A stretch of 7,222 nt of DNA from Lachnoclostridium phytofermentans (lineage in GTDB: Bacteria; Bacillota; Clostridia; Lachnospirales; Lachnospiraceae), in the NCBI GenBank assembly GCA_003526525.1, contig DPVV01000555.1:1-7222 (forward strand), written 5' to 3'. The translations under genes were made by a program, and so were the position numbers. Below the pieces are notes generated by a model, which saw only the letters and a list, made by a program, of their open reading frames with translations, searched no databases and was not told where the DNA came from. Positions 1 through 5,792 of this stretch are shown in pieces. Each line of letters opens with the position of its first letter. The first letter of the stretch is position 1.

Positions 1-84
1 GAGACAGTTCAAAAAAAATTAGAAATATGAAAATAAATTTGTTGTTATTGTTATTTTAAATAAATAGTAAATCATAGAACTATG

Positions 85-93
85 TGTTATACT
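85..93 (+). promoter_or_regulatory. Extended -10 promoter for the RhlE-like helicase gene
   Basis: TGTTATACT is a full extended -10 (TG, one base, then TATACT at 88-93). No good -35 lies 16-18 bp upstream, which is tolerated when the TG extension is present. Transcription would start near 100 and give a leader of about 80 nt before the ATG at 182. The leader holds the near-palindrome ATCTGC-CT-GCAGAT (133-146). A very similar box (TATGTGTTAT then CCTA) recurs at 5773-5787. Confidence 0.5.
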
Positions 94-181
94 AGAGGCT
101 ACCTAAAAAAAAGAAAATATAATAATAATAAAATCTGCCTGCAGATGAAAAAACAATGTTATATTTAGAAGTGGAAGTAGA

Positions 182-1621
182 ATGAATTTTAATGAAATGA
201 ATTTAATAAAACCGTTATTGCAAGCCATCAAGGAAGAAGGCTTTGTAGAGCCATCACCGATTCAAAAAAAGACGATCCCTCTAGTACTAGAAGGTAAAGA
301 TATCCTAGGATGTGCCCAAACGGGAACTGGTAAGACAGCAGCATTTGCATTACCTATTTTACAGAATTTATCGAAAGGTGAGGGAAGTGGAATCCGCGCC
401 CTTATTATTACACCAACAAGGGAATTGGCAATTCAGGTATATGAAAGTTTTGATTGTTTTGGTAAGTATACGACGCTTAAGCAAAATGTTATTTACGGTG
501 GAGTAGGACAAAGTGTACAAGTTAATTCTTTAAAAGAGGGAATAGATATTCTAATAGCAACGCCTGGGCGCCTTAATGATTTGATCGGACAAGGTTATAT
601 TGCATTAGATAAAATCGAGATGTTTGTACTGGATGAAGCAGATCAAATGCTTGATATGGGTTTTTTAAATGATATAAAAAAAGTGATAAAATTATTACCG
701 CAAACACGACAGACGTTACTGTTTAGTGCGACGATGCCAAAGGAAATTGAATCACTAGCAACTAATTTACTACACAATCCTGAAATAATTAAAATTAGTC
801 CTGTAACAAGTACGGTTGATTCCATCGAACAAAGTGTTTATTTTGTTGATCGTTTAAATAAAATCTCATTATTGACGTATTTAATCAAAGAGCATAAGAT
901 GTCAAGGGTTCTCGTATTTACAAGAACAAAACATGGTGCTGATCGTGTGGCAGATAAGTTAAACAAGGCAAAAGTTAAGACACAAGCAATTCATGGTGGT
1001 AAAGGTCAGAATGCAAGGCAGACTGCACTTAGTGATTTTAAAGAGGGGAAAATCAAAGTATTGGTTGCAACTGATATTGCAGCAAGAGGTATTGATATTT
1101 CAGAGTTATCCTATGTGGTAAATTACGATATCCCAAATCAGGCGGAAACTTACATTCATCGTATCGGAAGAACAGGACGCGCCGGATTAGGCGGAAATGC
1201 AATTAATTTATGTAATATTGATGACTTAGATTATTTAAGAGATATTGAAAAACATATCGGTATGCTTATTCCAGAAGTTCCGTCCAAGTGGCCAATGTTA
1301 ATACTTGAGAAGACAGAAAAGCCAGTCAGAGGTCAAAAGTCAGAAAATGCTTCAAAGAATGTAGGCAAGGAATCTATAAAGAATGAAGAAAAGGTTTTAC
1401 TAAACGAAGGTGCAAAGAAAACGAAAGCTCACAAGAAACCTGTATCTAAAAAGGGAGAGGAAAGTAAAAAAATGTCCTCTACGAAGAAGAAAGTGTCTAC
1501 ATTAGGTAATAAGAAAACAATTCCGGATAAGAAGCAGCAGTTGCAAGAAAAGAAGAAAACGGTAATTGGAAAGAAGAAAACGGCAACTGGAAAGAAAAAA
1601 ACGGTTACTGGAAAGAGATAA
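182..1621 (+). CDS. rhlE: DEAD-box ATP-dependent RNA helicase, RhlE type, with lysine-rich tail
   Basis: A 479-residue cytoplasmic RNA helicase that would use ATP to unwind short RNA duplexes, typically in ribosome assembly, RNA decay or cold adaptation. All core motifs are intact: Q motif with F21 and Q28, motif I AQTGTGKT (45-52), PTREL (78-82), GG (106-107), TPGR (127-130), DEAD (151-154), SAT (183-185), QNAR (276-279), ATDIAARGID (296-305) and HRIGRTGR (326-333). The RhlE assignment rests on HGGKGQNAR in domain 2 and on LRDIEKHIG followed by IPEVP (352-366) closing the core, as in RhlE proteins. Residues from about 375 to 479 are a disordered, basic, lysine/threonine-rich tail, probably a non-specific RNA-binding arm; it ends in three KKKTxxG heptads. 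Start choice: GGAAG at 173-177 lies four bases before the ATG and an in-frame TGA sits at 146-148. It has its own promoter and appears to be transcribed alone. CshA is the alternative family name; subfamily is less certain than DEAD-box identity. Confidence 0.93.
   Translation: MNFNEMNLIKPLLQAIKEEGFVEPSPIQKKTIPLVLEGKDILGCAQTGTGKTAAFALPILQNLSKGEGSGIRALIITPTRELAIQVYESFDCFGKYTTLKQNVIYGGVGQSVQVNSLKEGIDILIATPGRLNDLIGQGYIALDKIEMFVLDEADQMLDMGFLNDIKKVIKLLPQTRQTLLFSATMPKEIESLATNLLHNPEIIKISPVTSTVDSIEQSVYFVDRLNKISLLTYLIKEHKMSRVLVFTRTKHGADRVADKLNKAKVKTQAIHGGKGQNARQTALSDFKEGKIKVLVATDIAARGIDISELSYVVNYDIPNQAETYIHRIGRTGRAGLGGNAINLCNIDDLDYLRDIEKHIGMLIPEVPSKWPMLILEKTEKPVRGQKSENASKNVGKESIKNEEKVLLNEGAKKTKAHKKPVSKKGEESKKMSSTKKKVSTLGNKKTIPDKKQQLQEKKKTVIGKKKTATGKKKTVTGKR
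1550..1617 (+). repeat. Three 21-bp in-frame tandem repeats in the helicase tail
   Basis: Units lie at 1550-1570, 1571-1591 and 1592-1612, with a partial fourth start (AAGAG, 1613-1617). Each codes KKKT-V/A-I/T-G (residues 457-463, 464-470, 471-477). The units differ by a few bases, so the array is not newly formed. As 21 is a multiple of three, gain or loss of a unit would lengthen or shorten the basic tail without a frameshift. Unit 3 contains a run of seven A (1595-1601). Confidence 0.85.
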
Positions 1622-1641
1622 GATAAGTGGAAGTCTCTTTC
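1611..1641 (+). terminator. Weak hairpin at the end of the helicase gene
   Basis: GAAAGAGA (1611-1618) pairs exactly with TCTCTTTC (1634-1641) across a 15-nt loop that contains the stop codon. Only a broken T stretch follows, so it is a poor intrinsic terminator; it may protect the 3' end or attenuate read-through into the YCII gene. Confidence 0.3.
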
Positions 1642-1707
1642 AAAGTAATTTTATCTAACATTATGTTTTTCATCCTATGATTTTTTTAAAGTTTTACAAT
1701 TTTAATA

Positions 1708-1716
1708 TGTCATAAT
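1708..1716 (+). promoter_or_regulatory. Possible extended -10 for the YCII gene
   Basis: TGTCATAAT fits an extended -10 (TG, one base, CATAAT at 1711-1716), about 87 bp before the ATG at 1803. The TTTACA at 1693-1698 is only 12 bp away, too close to serve as its -35. Weak call; read-through from the helicase gene is the alternative. Confidence 0.25.
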
Positions 1717-1802
1717 GAAACTAAATATAGAGAATACTAAGATAAAGATATATTCTATTGTCTATGAAAACAATAGATTTACTCGTAATTGAAGGAGAAA
1801 AA

Positions 1803-2099
1803 ATGAAATATTTTATTATTGAAGGTAATATAACAAATCCAGATTTAATGGATGATGATATTTTGAAAGAACATATGGCTTATACACAAAAAGCTATGGA
1901 TAAAGGATTCGTATTAATGTCTGGTCTTAAATCAGATATGAGTGGTGGATTAACTATTATGAAAAGAGAATCTCTGAATGAAGTAGAGGAATATTTATCG
2001 AATGAACCTCTAAAAATGAATGGAATTCAAGAATATAAAGTACTTGAGTTCTCCACTCATTACTTTAATCCAACTCCTAGTGAATGGTTTCAATCATAG
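1803..2099 (+). CDS. YCII-family (YciI-like) small protein
   Basis: A 98-residue soluble protein resembling the YCII family, a dimeric alpha/beta fold of the ferredoxin-like type. Visible family features: an opening strand KYFIIEG, the helix carrying the conserved histidine (H24 in KEHMAYTQKAMDKG), a strand VLMSGL, a glycine pair followed by a strand (GGLTIMKR, 48-55), a helix of SLNEVEEYL type, NEP (67-69) where many members have DP, and a closing strand YKVLEF. Some family members act in breakdown of chlorinated aromatics, but most, including this one, have no assigned reaction, and nothing nearby suggests a substrate. The ATG at 1803 is preferred because GGAG (1794-1797) lies five bases upstream. 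An in-frame TTG at 1758 would add 15 residues that do not look like the family and that run through the ribosome binding site. It faces the NlpC/P60 gene tail to tail. Confidence 0.85.
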   Translation: MKYFIIEGNITNPDLMDDDILKEHMAYTQKAMDKGFVLMSGLKSDMSGGLTIMKRESLNEVEEYLSNEPLKMNGIQEYKVLEFSTHYFNPTPSEWFQS

Positions 2100-2116
2100 T
2101 TTGATTAAAAATGGTG

Positions 2117-2167
2117 AAAAAAATGCATCTTGTTTGGACTGTAAAATCCTAAACAAGGTGCATTTTT
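2117..2167. terminator. Strong bidirectional rho-independent terminator
   Basis: A 17-bp stem joins 2119-2135 (AAAAATGCATCTTGTTT) and 2151-2167, with one G-U pair; GGA (2136-2138) and TCC (2147-2149) extend it with one bulged base. On the plus strand it ends in TTTTT (2163-2167). On the minus strand the seven A at 2117-2123 become seven U after the stem. It therefore can stop both the YCII gene (stop at 2099) and the convergent hydrolase gene (stop at 2221). Confidence 0.93.
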
Positions 2168-2220
2168 ATAATATAAATACTATTTTTCTGTGAAAGTATT
2201 GTTATTTCAGATTAAGATTG

Positions 2221-3195
2221 TTATAGTCCTGGAATACGTCCATATATTTTTTCTCTTGAATCATAATCAATGGATTGAATCTTTACCTTTGCATTCTTTT
2301 TCTTTGCGGTTTCTATTGAATTTACACTGGAATCTCCACCATTAGCACCAATGATTTGTCCATCTCCAATATAGATTGCAACATGTACTACATTACCACT
2401 TGATTTTGATTTAAAAAATACTAAATCTCCCGGCTTTAATTCACTTCGCGCAATTTTCTTTACATAATTAGCTTGGTCAGCAGAAACCATATAGGAATTC
2501 ATTAAACCAAACTTCTTAAATACTTGATAAGTAAAATGAGAACAGTCTAAACCGTAACTACTTCCTTGAGGGTAATTTCCACCCCATTGGTAGTAAACAC
2601 CTAGAAATGTTTTCGCATATTCTATAATCTCATTTCTAGTAGGGGAAGTTGAAGAAGAGCTACCTGGTGCTGAATTCTCTATAGAAGTGACAGGTTTAAA
2701 ATAGTTGCTACTTACATAACCAACCGTTTTACCCCACACGACTTTATACCATCCATTCTCTGTACTCATTATTGGTAAAACAGTTTGGTTTGGGATATTA
2801 CCAAGGATCTGAGAAGAAGTGGATGCGGATGAACGTAAGTTTAGTGTTCCTCCATTGGTAACTACAGTTCCATATTGGGTAGATGAAATATTGATATATG
2901 ATTTATGTGCATATCCAACGTTTCCACTTGTACTATAGATTACTTTATAGAAGTCACCAGAACTTCCGATTACTTGAATTGGAGCATTGGGATTTAAGGA
3001 AGAAACATTTGTAGAGGATGTACTGGCAGATGCACGGATATTCAGTGGTGTCTCTTTCGTGGTACTTACTCCAACGTTTGGTTCTGATTTACTTGCTGCC
3101 CAAGTTACTATTTTAGGACTAAGACAAACAAGTGTAAATACAATACCAAACATTACAATCATACGTTTTATCAGTAGCTGCTTTGTTTTTAACAT
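2221..3195 (-). CDS. Secreted cell-wall hydrolase: two SH3b domains plus NlpC/P60 peptidase
   Basis: A 324-residue exported enzyme expected to cut peptide stems of peptidoglycan, commonly the D-Glu to diamino-acid bond in this family, in wall turnover or daughter-cell separation. Residues 1-34 form a signal peptide: basic start (KTKQLLIKR), hydrophobic core (MIVMFGIVFTLVCL), likely cleavage after WAA. SH3b repeat 1 runs from about 41 to 103 (LNIR, then VGYAHKSYI) and repeat 2 from about 110 to 167 (LNLR, then VGYVSSNYF); these bind the wall. A Ser/Thr/Pro linker (172-186) leads to NlpC/P60 (187-322) with QWGG (203-206), nucleophile C218 in LDCSHF, PGDLVFF (255-261) and H271 in VHVAIYIG. The third polar residue, usually His 12 residues after this His, is G283 here; N285 may substitute. 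AGAGG (3201-3205) lies five bases before the ATG. Its ~105-nt leader carries two inverted repeats. No substrate can be fixed from sequence. Confidence 0.93.
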   Translation of the reverse strand: MLKTKQLLIKRMIVMFGIVFTLVCLSPKIVTWAASKSEPNVGVSTTKETPLNIRASASTSSTNVSSLNPNAPIQVIGSSGDFYKVIYSTSGNVGYAHKSYINISSTQYGTVVTNGGTLNLRSSASTSSQILGNIPNQTVLPIMSTENGWYKVVWGKTVGYVSSNYFKPVTSIENSAPGSSSSTSPTRNEIIEYAKTFLGVYYQWGGNYPQGSSYGLDCSHFTYQVFKKFGLMNSYMVSADQANYVKKIARSELKPGDLVFFKSKSSGNVVHVAIYIGDGQIIGANGGDSSVNSIETAKKKNAKVKIQSIDYDSREKIYGRIPGL

Positions 3196-3234
3196 AAATA
3201 CCTCTTTTCATTATAACTGTCTTGGTGTTACAAA

Positions 3235-3255
3235 ACAGGATATAGTTACTCCTGT
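3235..3255. repeat. Inverted repeat in the hydrolase leader
   Basis: ACAGGA (3235-3240) and TCCTGT (3250-3255) are exact inverted arms with a 9-bp spacer. In the minus-strand transcript the hairpin is followed by UUUUG. It could be an operator or a small leader hairpin; too short to call either. Confidence 0.45.
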
Positions 3256-3271
3256 AGGTATATAAGTAAGG

Positions 3272-3291
3272 TTAGTAGGGGGACCTACTAA
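3272..3291. repeat. 8-bp inverted repeat near the 5' end of the hydrolase leader
   Basis: TTAGTAGG (3272-3279) and CCTACTAA (3284-3291) are exact inverted arms around GGGA. On the minus strand this is a hairpin with a UCCC loop. It begins about 10-15 nt after the predicted transcription start, so it could be a repressor operator or a 5'-end stabilising hairpin. Confidence 0.6.
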
Positions 3292-3306
3292 TTAAGATGT
3301 AATATT

Positions 3307-3335
3307 ATTGTAATAAATAATTAACAAAATAGCAA
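3307..3335 (-). promoter_or_regulatory. Probable promoter of the NlpC/P60 gene
   Basis: On the minus strand TTGCTA (3335-3330) is followed 17 bp later by TACAAT (3312-3307), a fair sigma-A match (4/6 and 5/6). Transcription would begin near 3300 and give a ~105-nt leader. A TATAAT closer to the gene (3215-3210) is too near the ribosome binding site to be used. Confidence 0.5.
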
Positions 3336-3384
3336 CAGTTAAAATATGGGTGGTACTTATTGTTTAATAAATTAGAATGTGAGA

Positions 3385-3401
3385 TACTATACTTTATAGT
3401 A
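3385..3401. repeat. TACTATA-CTT-TATAGTA palindrome
   Basis: A perfect 7-bp inverted repeat with a 3-bp centre, about 50 bp upstream of the predicted hydrolase promoter, in the otherwise gene-free 314-bp stretch 3196-3509. It could be a regulator site, but AT-rich DNA yields such palindromes by chance. Apart from this, the promoter, the two leader repeats and the mscL terminator, I see nothing in this spacer. Confidence 0.4.
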
Positions 3402-3490
3402 GTCAAATTTACATAGCGAAACAAAAATATAGTAAGATAATGCATGTATAACTGAGTCCCGTAACGCATTAAATTTAGCCCATAAGGCAG

Positions 3491-3526
3491 AAAAAAGTGA
3501 CAAGTCTTTTTAAGACTTGTCACTTT
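3491..3526 (-). terminator. mscL terminator overlapping the last codons
   Basis: A perfect 15-bp stem joins 3512-3526 and 3494-3508 around a 3-nt loop. Six A at 3491-3496 give the U run on the minus strand. The upstream arm contains codons for the final residues SDKS of MscL, and the stop codon (3512-3510) starts at the apex of the stem. Confidence 0.93.
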
Positions 3527-3950
3527 CATTTACCGTAATTGTTTCAAGTTGAGAAGTACAGTGAGGACAACGAGTTGCATTGATATTTATCTTTGTCATG
3601 CAATATGGACAATCCTTCTCTGTTGGTTTTACATCAACCTTTTTCTTCCTGTCTTCAAAGAATAGTATTCTGTTCATCCCTTTAACTAAAAGAAAGACTA
3701 CAAAAGCCATGATGATAAAGTTAATTAATGCAGTAATAAAGGCACCATATCTAAGTGTAATCCCAAAGATATCTAATTGTAATGAGTCAAAATTTTGGCG
3801 AGTAAACAAACCAATGATAGGGGATAGAATGTTATCGGTTAAAGAAGTTACGATTCCTTGAAACGCACTACCGATAATAACGCCGACTGCTAAGTTCATA
3901 ACATTACCTTTTAAAGCAAATTCTTTGAACTCTTTTAAAAATTTTTTCAT
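3510..3950 (-). CDS. mscL: Large-conductance mechanosensitive channel MscL with C-terminal zinc ribbon
   Basis: A 146-residue inner-membrane channel, pentameric in known members, that opens under membrane tension and releases solutes during hypo-osmotic shock. The N-terminal amphipathic helix (KKFLKEFKEFALKGN) leads into the pore helix TM1 (about 16-46), with the signature LAVGVIIGSAF; L20 and V24 match the hydrophobic gate of E. coli MscL (L19, V23), while N19 stands where E. coli has D18. A short external loop (about 47-69) precedes TM2 (about 70-95), closed by a basic cluster (RKKK, 101-104). Instead of the usual C-terminal helical bundle there is C114-PY-C117, ten residues, C128-PH-C131: a CxxC-x10-CxxC zinc ribbon in the cytoplasm. 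AGGAG (3961-3957) lies six bases before the ATG. It is a single-gene unit with its own promoter and terminator, divergent from dbpA. Confidence 0.96.
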   Translation of the reverse strand: MKKFLKEFKEFALKGNVMNLAVGVIIGSAFQGIVTSLTDNILSPIIGLFTRQNFDSLQLDIFGITLRYGAFITALINFIIMAFVVFLLVKGMNRILFFEDRKKKVDVKPTEKDCPYCMTKININATRCPHCTSQLETITVNESDKS

Positions 3951-3982
3951 TATTTTCTCCTCTTTTTTAAAAACATATTATT

Positions 3983-4011
3983 ATTTTAGTACGAATGGAC
4001 AAGAATGTAAA
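3983..4011 (-). promoter_or_regulatory. mscL promoter
   Basis: On the minus strand TTTACA (4011-4006) is followed after exactly 17 bp by TAAAAT (3988-3983). Both boxes match sigma-A consensus at 5 of 6 positions. Start near 3976, leader about 26 nt, ending in the AGGAG before the ATG. Confidence 0.75.
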
Positions 4012-4095
4012 GAATAAGACAGAAAATATCGATTACAGAATAGAAGTTTTTACGATTTAAAAACATAAAATAATCCGTAGAATAGCAAATTTTCA

Positions 4096-4123
4096 TTGCA
4101 TTCATCGTATGTATGGGTATAAT
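4096..4123 (+). promoter_or_regulatory. dbpA promoter
   Basis: A perfect TATAAT (4118-4123) lies 16 bp after TTGCAT (4096-4101). Start near 4130 gives a leader under 30 nt, with AGGAAAGG (4141-4148) placed nine bases before the ATG at 4158. It is divergent from the mscL promoter about 85 bp away. Confidence 0.75.
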
Positions 4124-4157
4124 AGAAACAGATCATTCGTAGGAAAGGAACTACTAC

Positions 4158-5609
4158 ATGTTAGATAATAGATTTACACAATACAAACTTTGTGGGGAGA
4201 TTATTCAAGCACTATCTATGCTTCATTATATAGAACCAACACCAATTCAAGAAAAAGTAATACCACTTGCTTTAGAAGGAAAAGACATTATAGCAAAATC
4301 AAAAACAGGAAGTGGGAAAACAGCAGCTTTTGCCATTCCGATATGTGAAGCAATTGTTTGGGAAGAGAATTTACCTCAAGCTCTTGTTTTGGAGCCGACA
4401 AGAGAACTAGCCTACCAGGTTAAGGATGAAATCTTTAACATTGGACGTATGAAACGAGTTAAGGTCCCAGTGGTATTTGGTGGATTTCCATTTGATAAGC
4501 AAGCACTTACTCTAAAGCAAAAATCTCATATTGTTGTAGGAACACCGGGAAGAGTGTTGGATCATTGTGAGAGCGGAACGTTAAAATGCAATAATATGAA
4601 ATATGTTATCATAGATGAAGCTGATCTTATGCTTGATATGGGATTCCTAGAAGATGTGAAGCGAATTCTTTCCTATTTACCAGAGAATATAACAATAATG
4701 CTATTTTCTGCAACCATGGGAGAAGCGTTGTATGCTTTAACCGATGAGTTTATGAATTCTCCGGTTGAAGTAAAGCTTGAAGATGGTACCGAAACTGTGG
4801 ATAGTATTGAACAGTTAGGTTGTTTTGTAACAGAAGAGGATAAGTACGAGTTATTCCTTCGTATGTTATATAAAAATAATCCAACGAACGCGATGATTTT
4901 TTGTGGTACCAGAGAAATGGTAGAGGTATTATATTATAAACTGAAAAAAGAAAAAGTTTGGTGTGGTATGTTGCATGGGCTGATTGATCAAAAGCAACGA
5001 ATTCATACGATTGATGATTTTCGTACCGGCGGATTTCGCTATCTGATCGCTACGGATGTGGCAGCTAGAGGTGTTGATTTTGATGATATAACACACGTTA
5101 TTAACTATGATTTACCTATGTCAAAAGAAACCTATGTTCATAGAATTGGACGAACAGGACGAAATGGAAAGAGTGGTAAAGCAATTAGTTTCATTCGTGA
5201 GGAAGAAATGAAGATGCTTAATTTAATTGAAAAGTTTACTGGTACTCCAATCCAAATCGTTACACCACCGACCGAGGAAGAAGTTAGAGAGCTTTTCTAT
5301 AAAGAAAAATTCAACGAAGATCAACAAAAAAAACAGGAACGAAAAAAGAAAAAGGGTGATGTCTTTCAAAAAGAAATTATGAAACTGACGATCAGTGGCG
5401 GTAGAAAATCAAAGCTTAGAACGTGTGAGGTTGTCGGAACAATTAGTGGTATTGAAGGTGTTAATGGAAATGAAGATATTGGTGTAATTGATATACGAGA
5501 TAGTATTACCTATGTAGAAATCCTAAATGGAAAAGGAAATTTAGTTCTGAACGAACTTCCTAAGCGTACAATGAAAGGAAAATGTCGAAAAGTTAGTATA
5601 AGCAGATAA
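4158..5609 (+). CDS. dbpA: DEAD-box RNA helicase DbpA/YxiN, with 23S rRNA-binding domain
   Basis: A 483-residue ATP-dependent RNA helicase. Known DbpA/YxiN proteins bind hairpin 92 of 23S rRNA and act in assembly of the large ribosomal subunit. Core motifs are complete: PTPIQ (27-31), motif I KTGSGKT (49-55), PTREL (80-84), GG (108-109), TPGR (129-132), DEAD (153-156), SAT (184-186), QKQR (278-281), ATDVAARGVD (298-307) and HRIGRTGR (328-335). The diagnostic part is the C-terminal RNA-recognition-like domain (about 408-483): KLTISGGRKSKLR, then VVGTISGIEGV, DIGVIDIRDSITYVEI and KGKCRKVSIS, the DbpA-type layout. A charged linker (about 383-400, KKQERKKKK) joins core and domain. AGGAAAGG lies nine bases before the ATG. 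Lysine in place of the common glutamine in motif I (SKTGSGKT) also occurs in E. coli DbpA (AKTGSGKT), so activity is not in doubt. No obvious strong terminator follows; the next gene is almost 600 bp away. Confidence 0.96.
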   Translation: MLDNRFTQYKLCGEIIQALSMLHYIEPTPIQEKVIPLALEGKDIIAKSKTGSGKTAAFAIPICEAIVWEENLPQALVLEPTRELAYQVKDEIFNIGRMKRVKVPVVFGGFPFDKQALTLKQKSHIVVGTPGRVLDHCESGTLKCNNMKYVIIDEADLMLDMGFLEDVKRILSYLPENITIMLFSATMGEALYALTDEFMNSPVEVKLEDGTETVDSIEQLGCFVTEEDKYELFLRMLYKNNPTNAMIFCGTREMVEVLYYKLKKEKVWCGMLHGLIDQKQRIHTIDDFRTGGFRYLIATDVAARGVDFDDITHVINYDLPMSKETYVHRIGRTGRNGKSGKAISFIREEEMKMLNLIEKFTGTPIQIVTPPTEEEVRELFYKEKFNEDQQKKQERKKKKGDVFQKEIMKLTISGGRKSKLRTCEVVGTISGIEGVNGNEDIGVIDIRDSITYVEILNGKGNLVLNELPKRTMKGKCRKVSISR

Positions 5610-5686
5610 AATACAAGAAAGCCATGCTTTGGAACTTTTTCATGCCTTAAATAAAGCAAACGAAAACCTATTGTTTTAGACGATGA

Positions 5687-5706
5687 CTAGTTCTCTAGGT
5701 ATCTAG
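5687..5706. repeat. CTAG every 8 bp, three copies
   Basis: CTAG occurs at 5687, 5695 and 5703, each 8 bp after the last. CTAG is usually scarce in bacterial DNA, so three in 20 bp is notable, though the array is too short to assign a role. Confidence 0.5.
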
Positions 5707-5710
5707 CAAT

Positions 5711-5740
5711 GTTTTAACTAAAGTTTTAACCAACGTTTTT
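5711..5740. repeat. GTTTTAAC-type direct repeat, 12-bp period
   Basis: GTTTTAAC begins at 5711 and 5723, and a degenerate copy GTTTTTGT begins at 5735. The 12-bp spacing is close to one helical turn, so the copies would lie on nearly the same face. It begins directly after the CTAG array and about 40 bp upstream of the extended -10 at 5778, a position where a regulator could bind. Confidence 0.45.
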
Positions 5741-5777
5741 GTGGAATGAAAAAAATATATAAAAACCATCTATTATG

Positions 5778-5786
5778 TGTTATCCT
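5778..5786 (+). promoter_or_regulatory. Extended -10 in the spacer
   Basis: TGTTATCCT is an extended -10 set in TATGTGTTAT(C)CTA, the same context as the box upstream of the RhlE-like gene (TATGTGTTAT(A)CTA, 83-94). As there, no good -35 is present. It would start a transcript near 5793. Confidence 0.4.
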
Positions 5787-5792
5787 ATAAGT

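Noticed and set aside
145..168. Seven-codon frame MKKQCYI in the helicase leader
   Set aside because: No ribosome binding site before the ATG, and no composition bias suggesting an attenuator peptide.
1758..1802. TTG start adding 15 residues to the YCII protein
   Set aside because: The extension lacks its own ribosome binding site and overlaps the strong GGAG used by the ATG at 1803; the family begins at MKYF.
3210..3215. TATAAT on the minus strand as the hydrolase promoter
   Set aside because: Transcription would start within the ribosome binding site, and no suitable -35 is present.
2987..3265. 92-codon plus-strand frame
   Set aside because: Lies mostly opposite the SH3/signal-peptide coding region of the hydrolase; a shadow of that gene.
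3235..3300. c-di-AMP (ydaO) or c-di-GMP riboswitch before the hydrolase
   Set aside because: The leader is too short and I cannot find the conserved core elements of either class on the coding strand.
3305..3529. 74-codon minus-strand frame between mscL and the hydrolase
   Set aside because: Low-complexity, no ribosome binding site, overlaps the mscL terminator and the hydrolase promoter region.
3580..3861. 93-codon plus-strand frame
   Set aside because: Antisense to mscL, whose MscL signature is unmistakable.
5618..5640. AAAGC-CAT-GCTTT hairpin and TTTTT as the dbpA terminator
   Set aside because: Only five mostly A-T pairs and five bases between stem and T run; too weak to call.
5746..5790. 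14-codon frame MKKIYKNHLLCVIL as a leader peptide before the 5795-5868 hairpin
   Set aside because: Only a poor GTGGA precedes the ATG, and the best promoter lies inside the frame, so the peptide and hairpin would not share that transcript.
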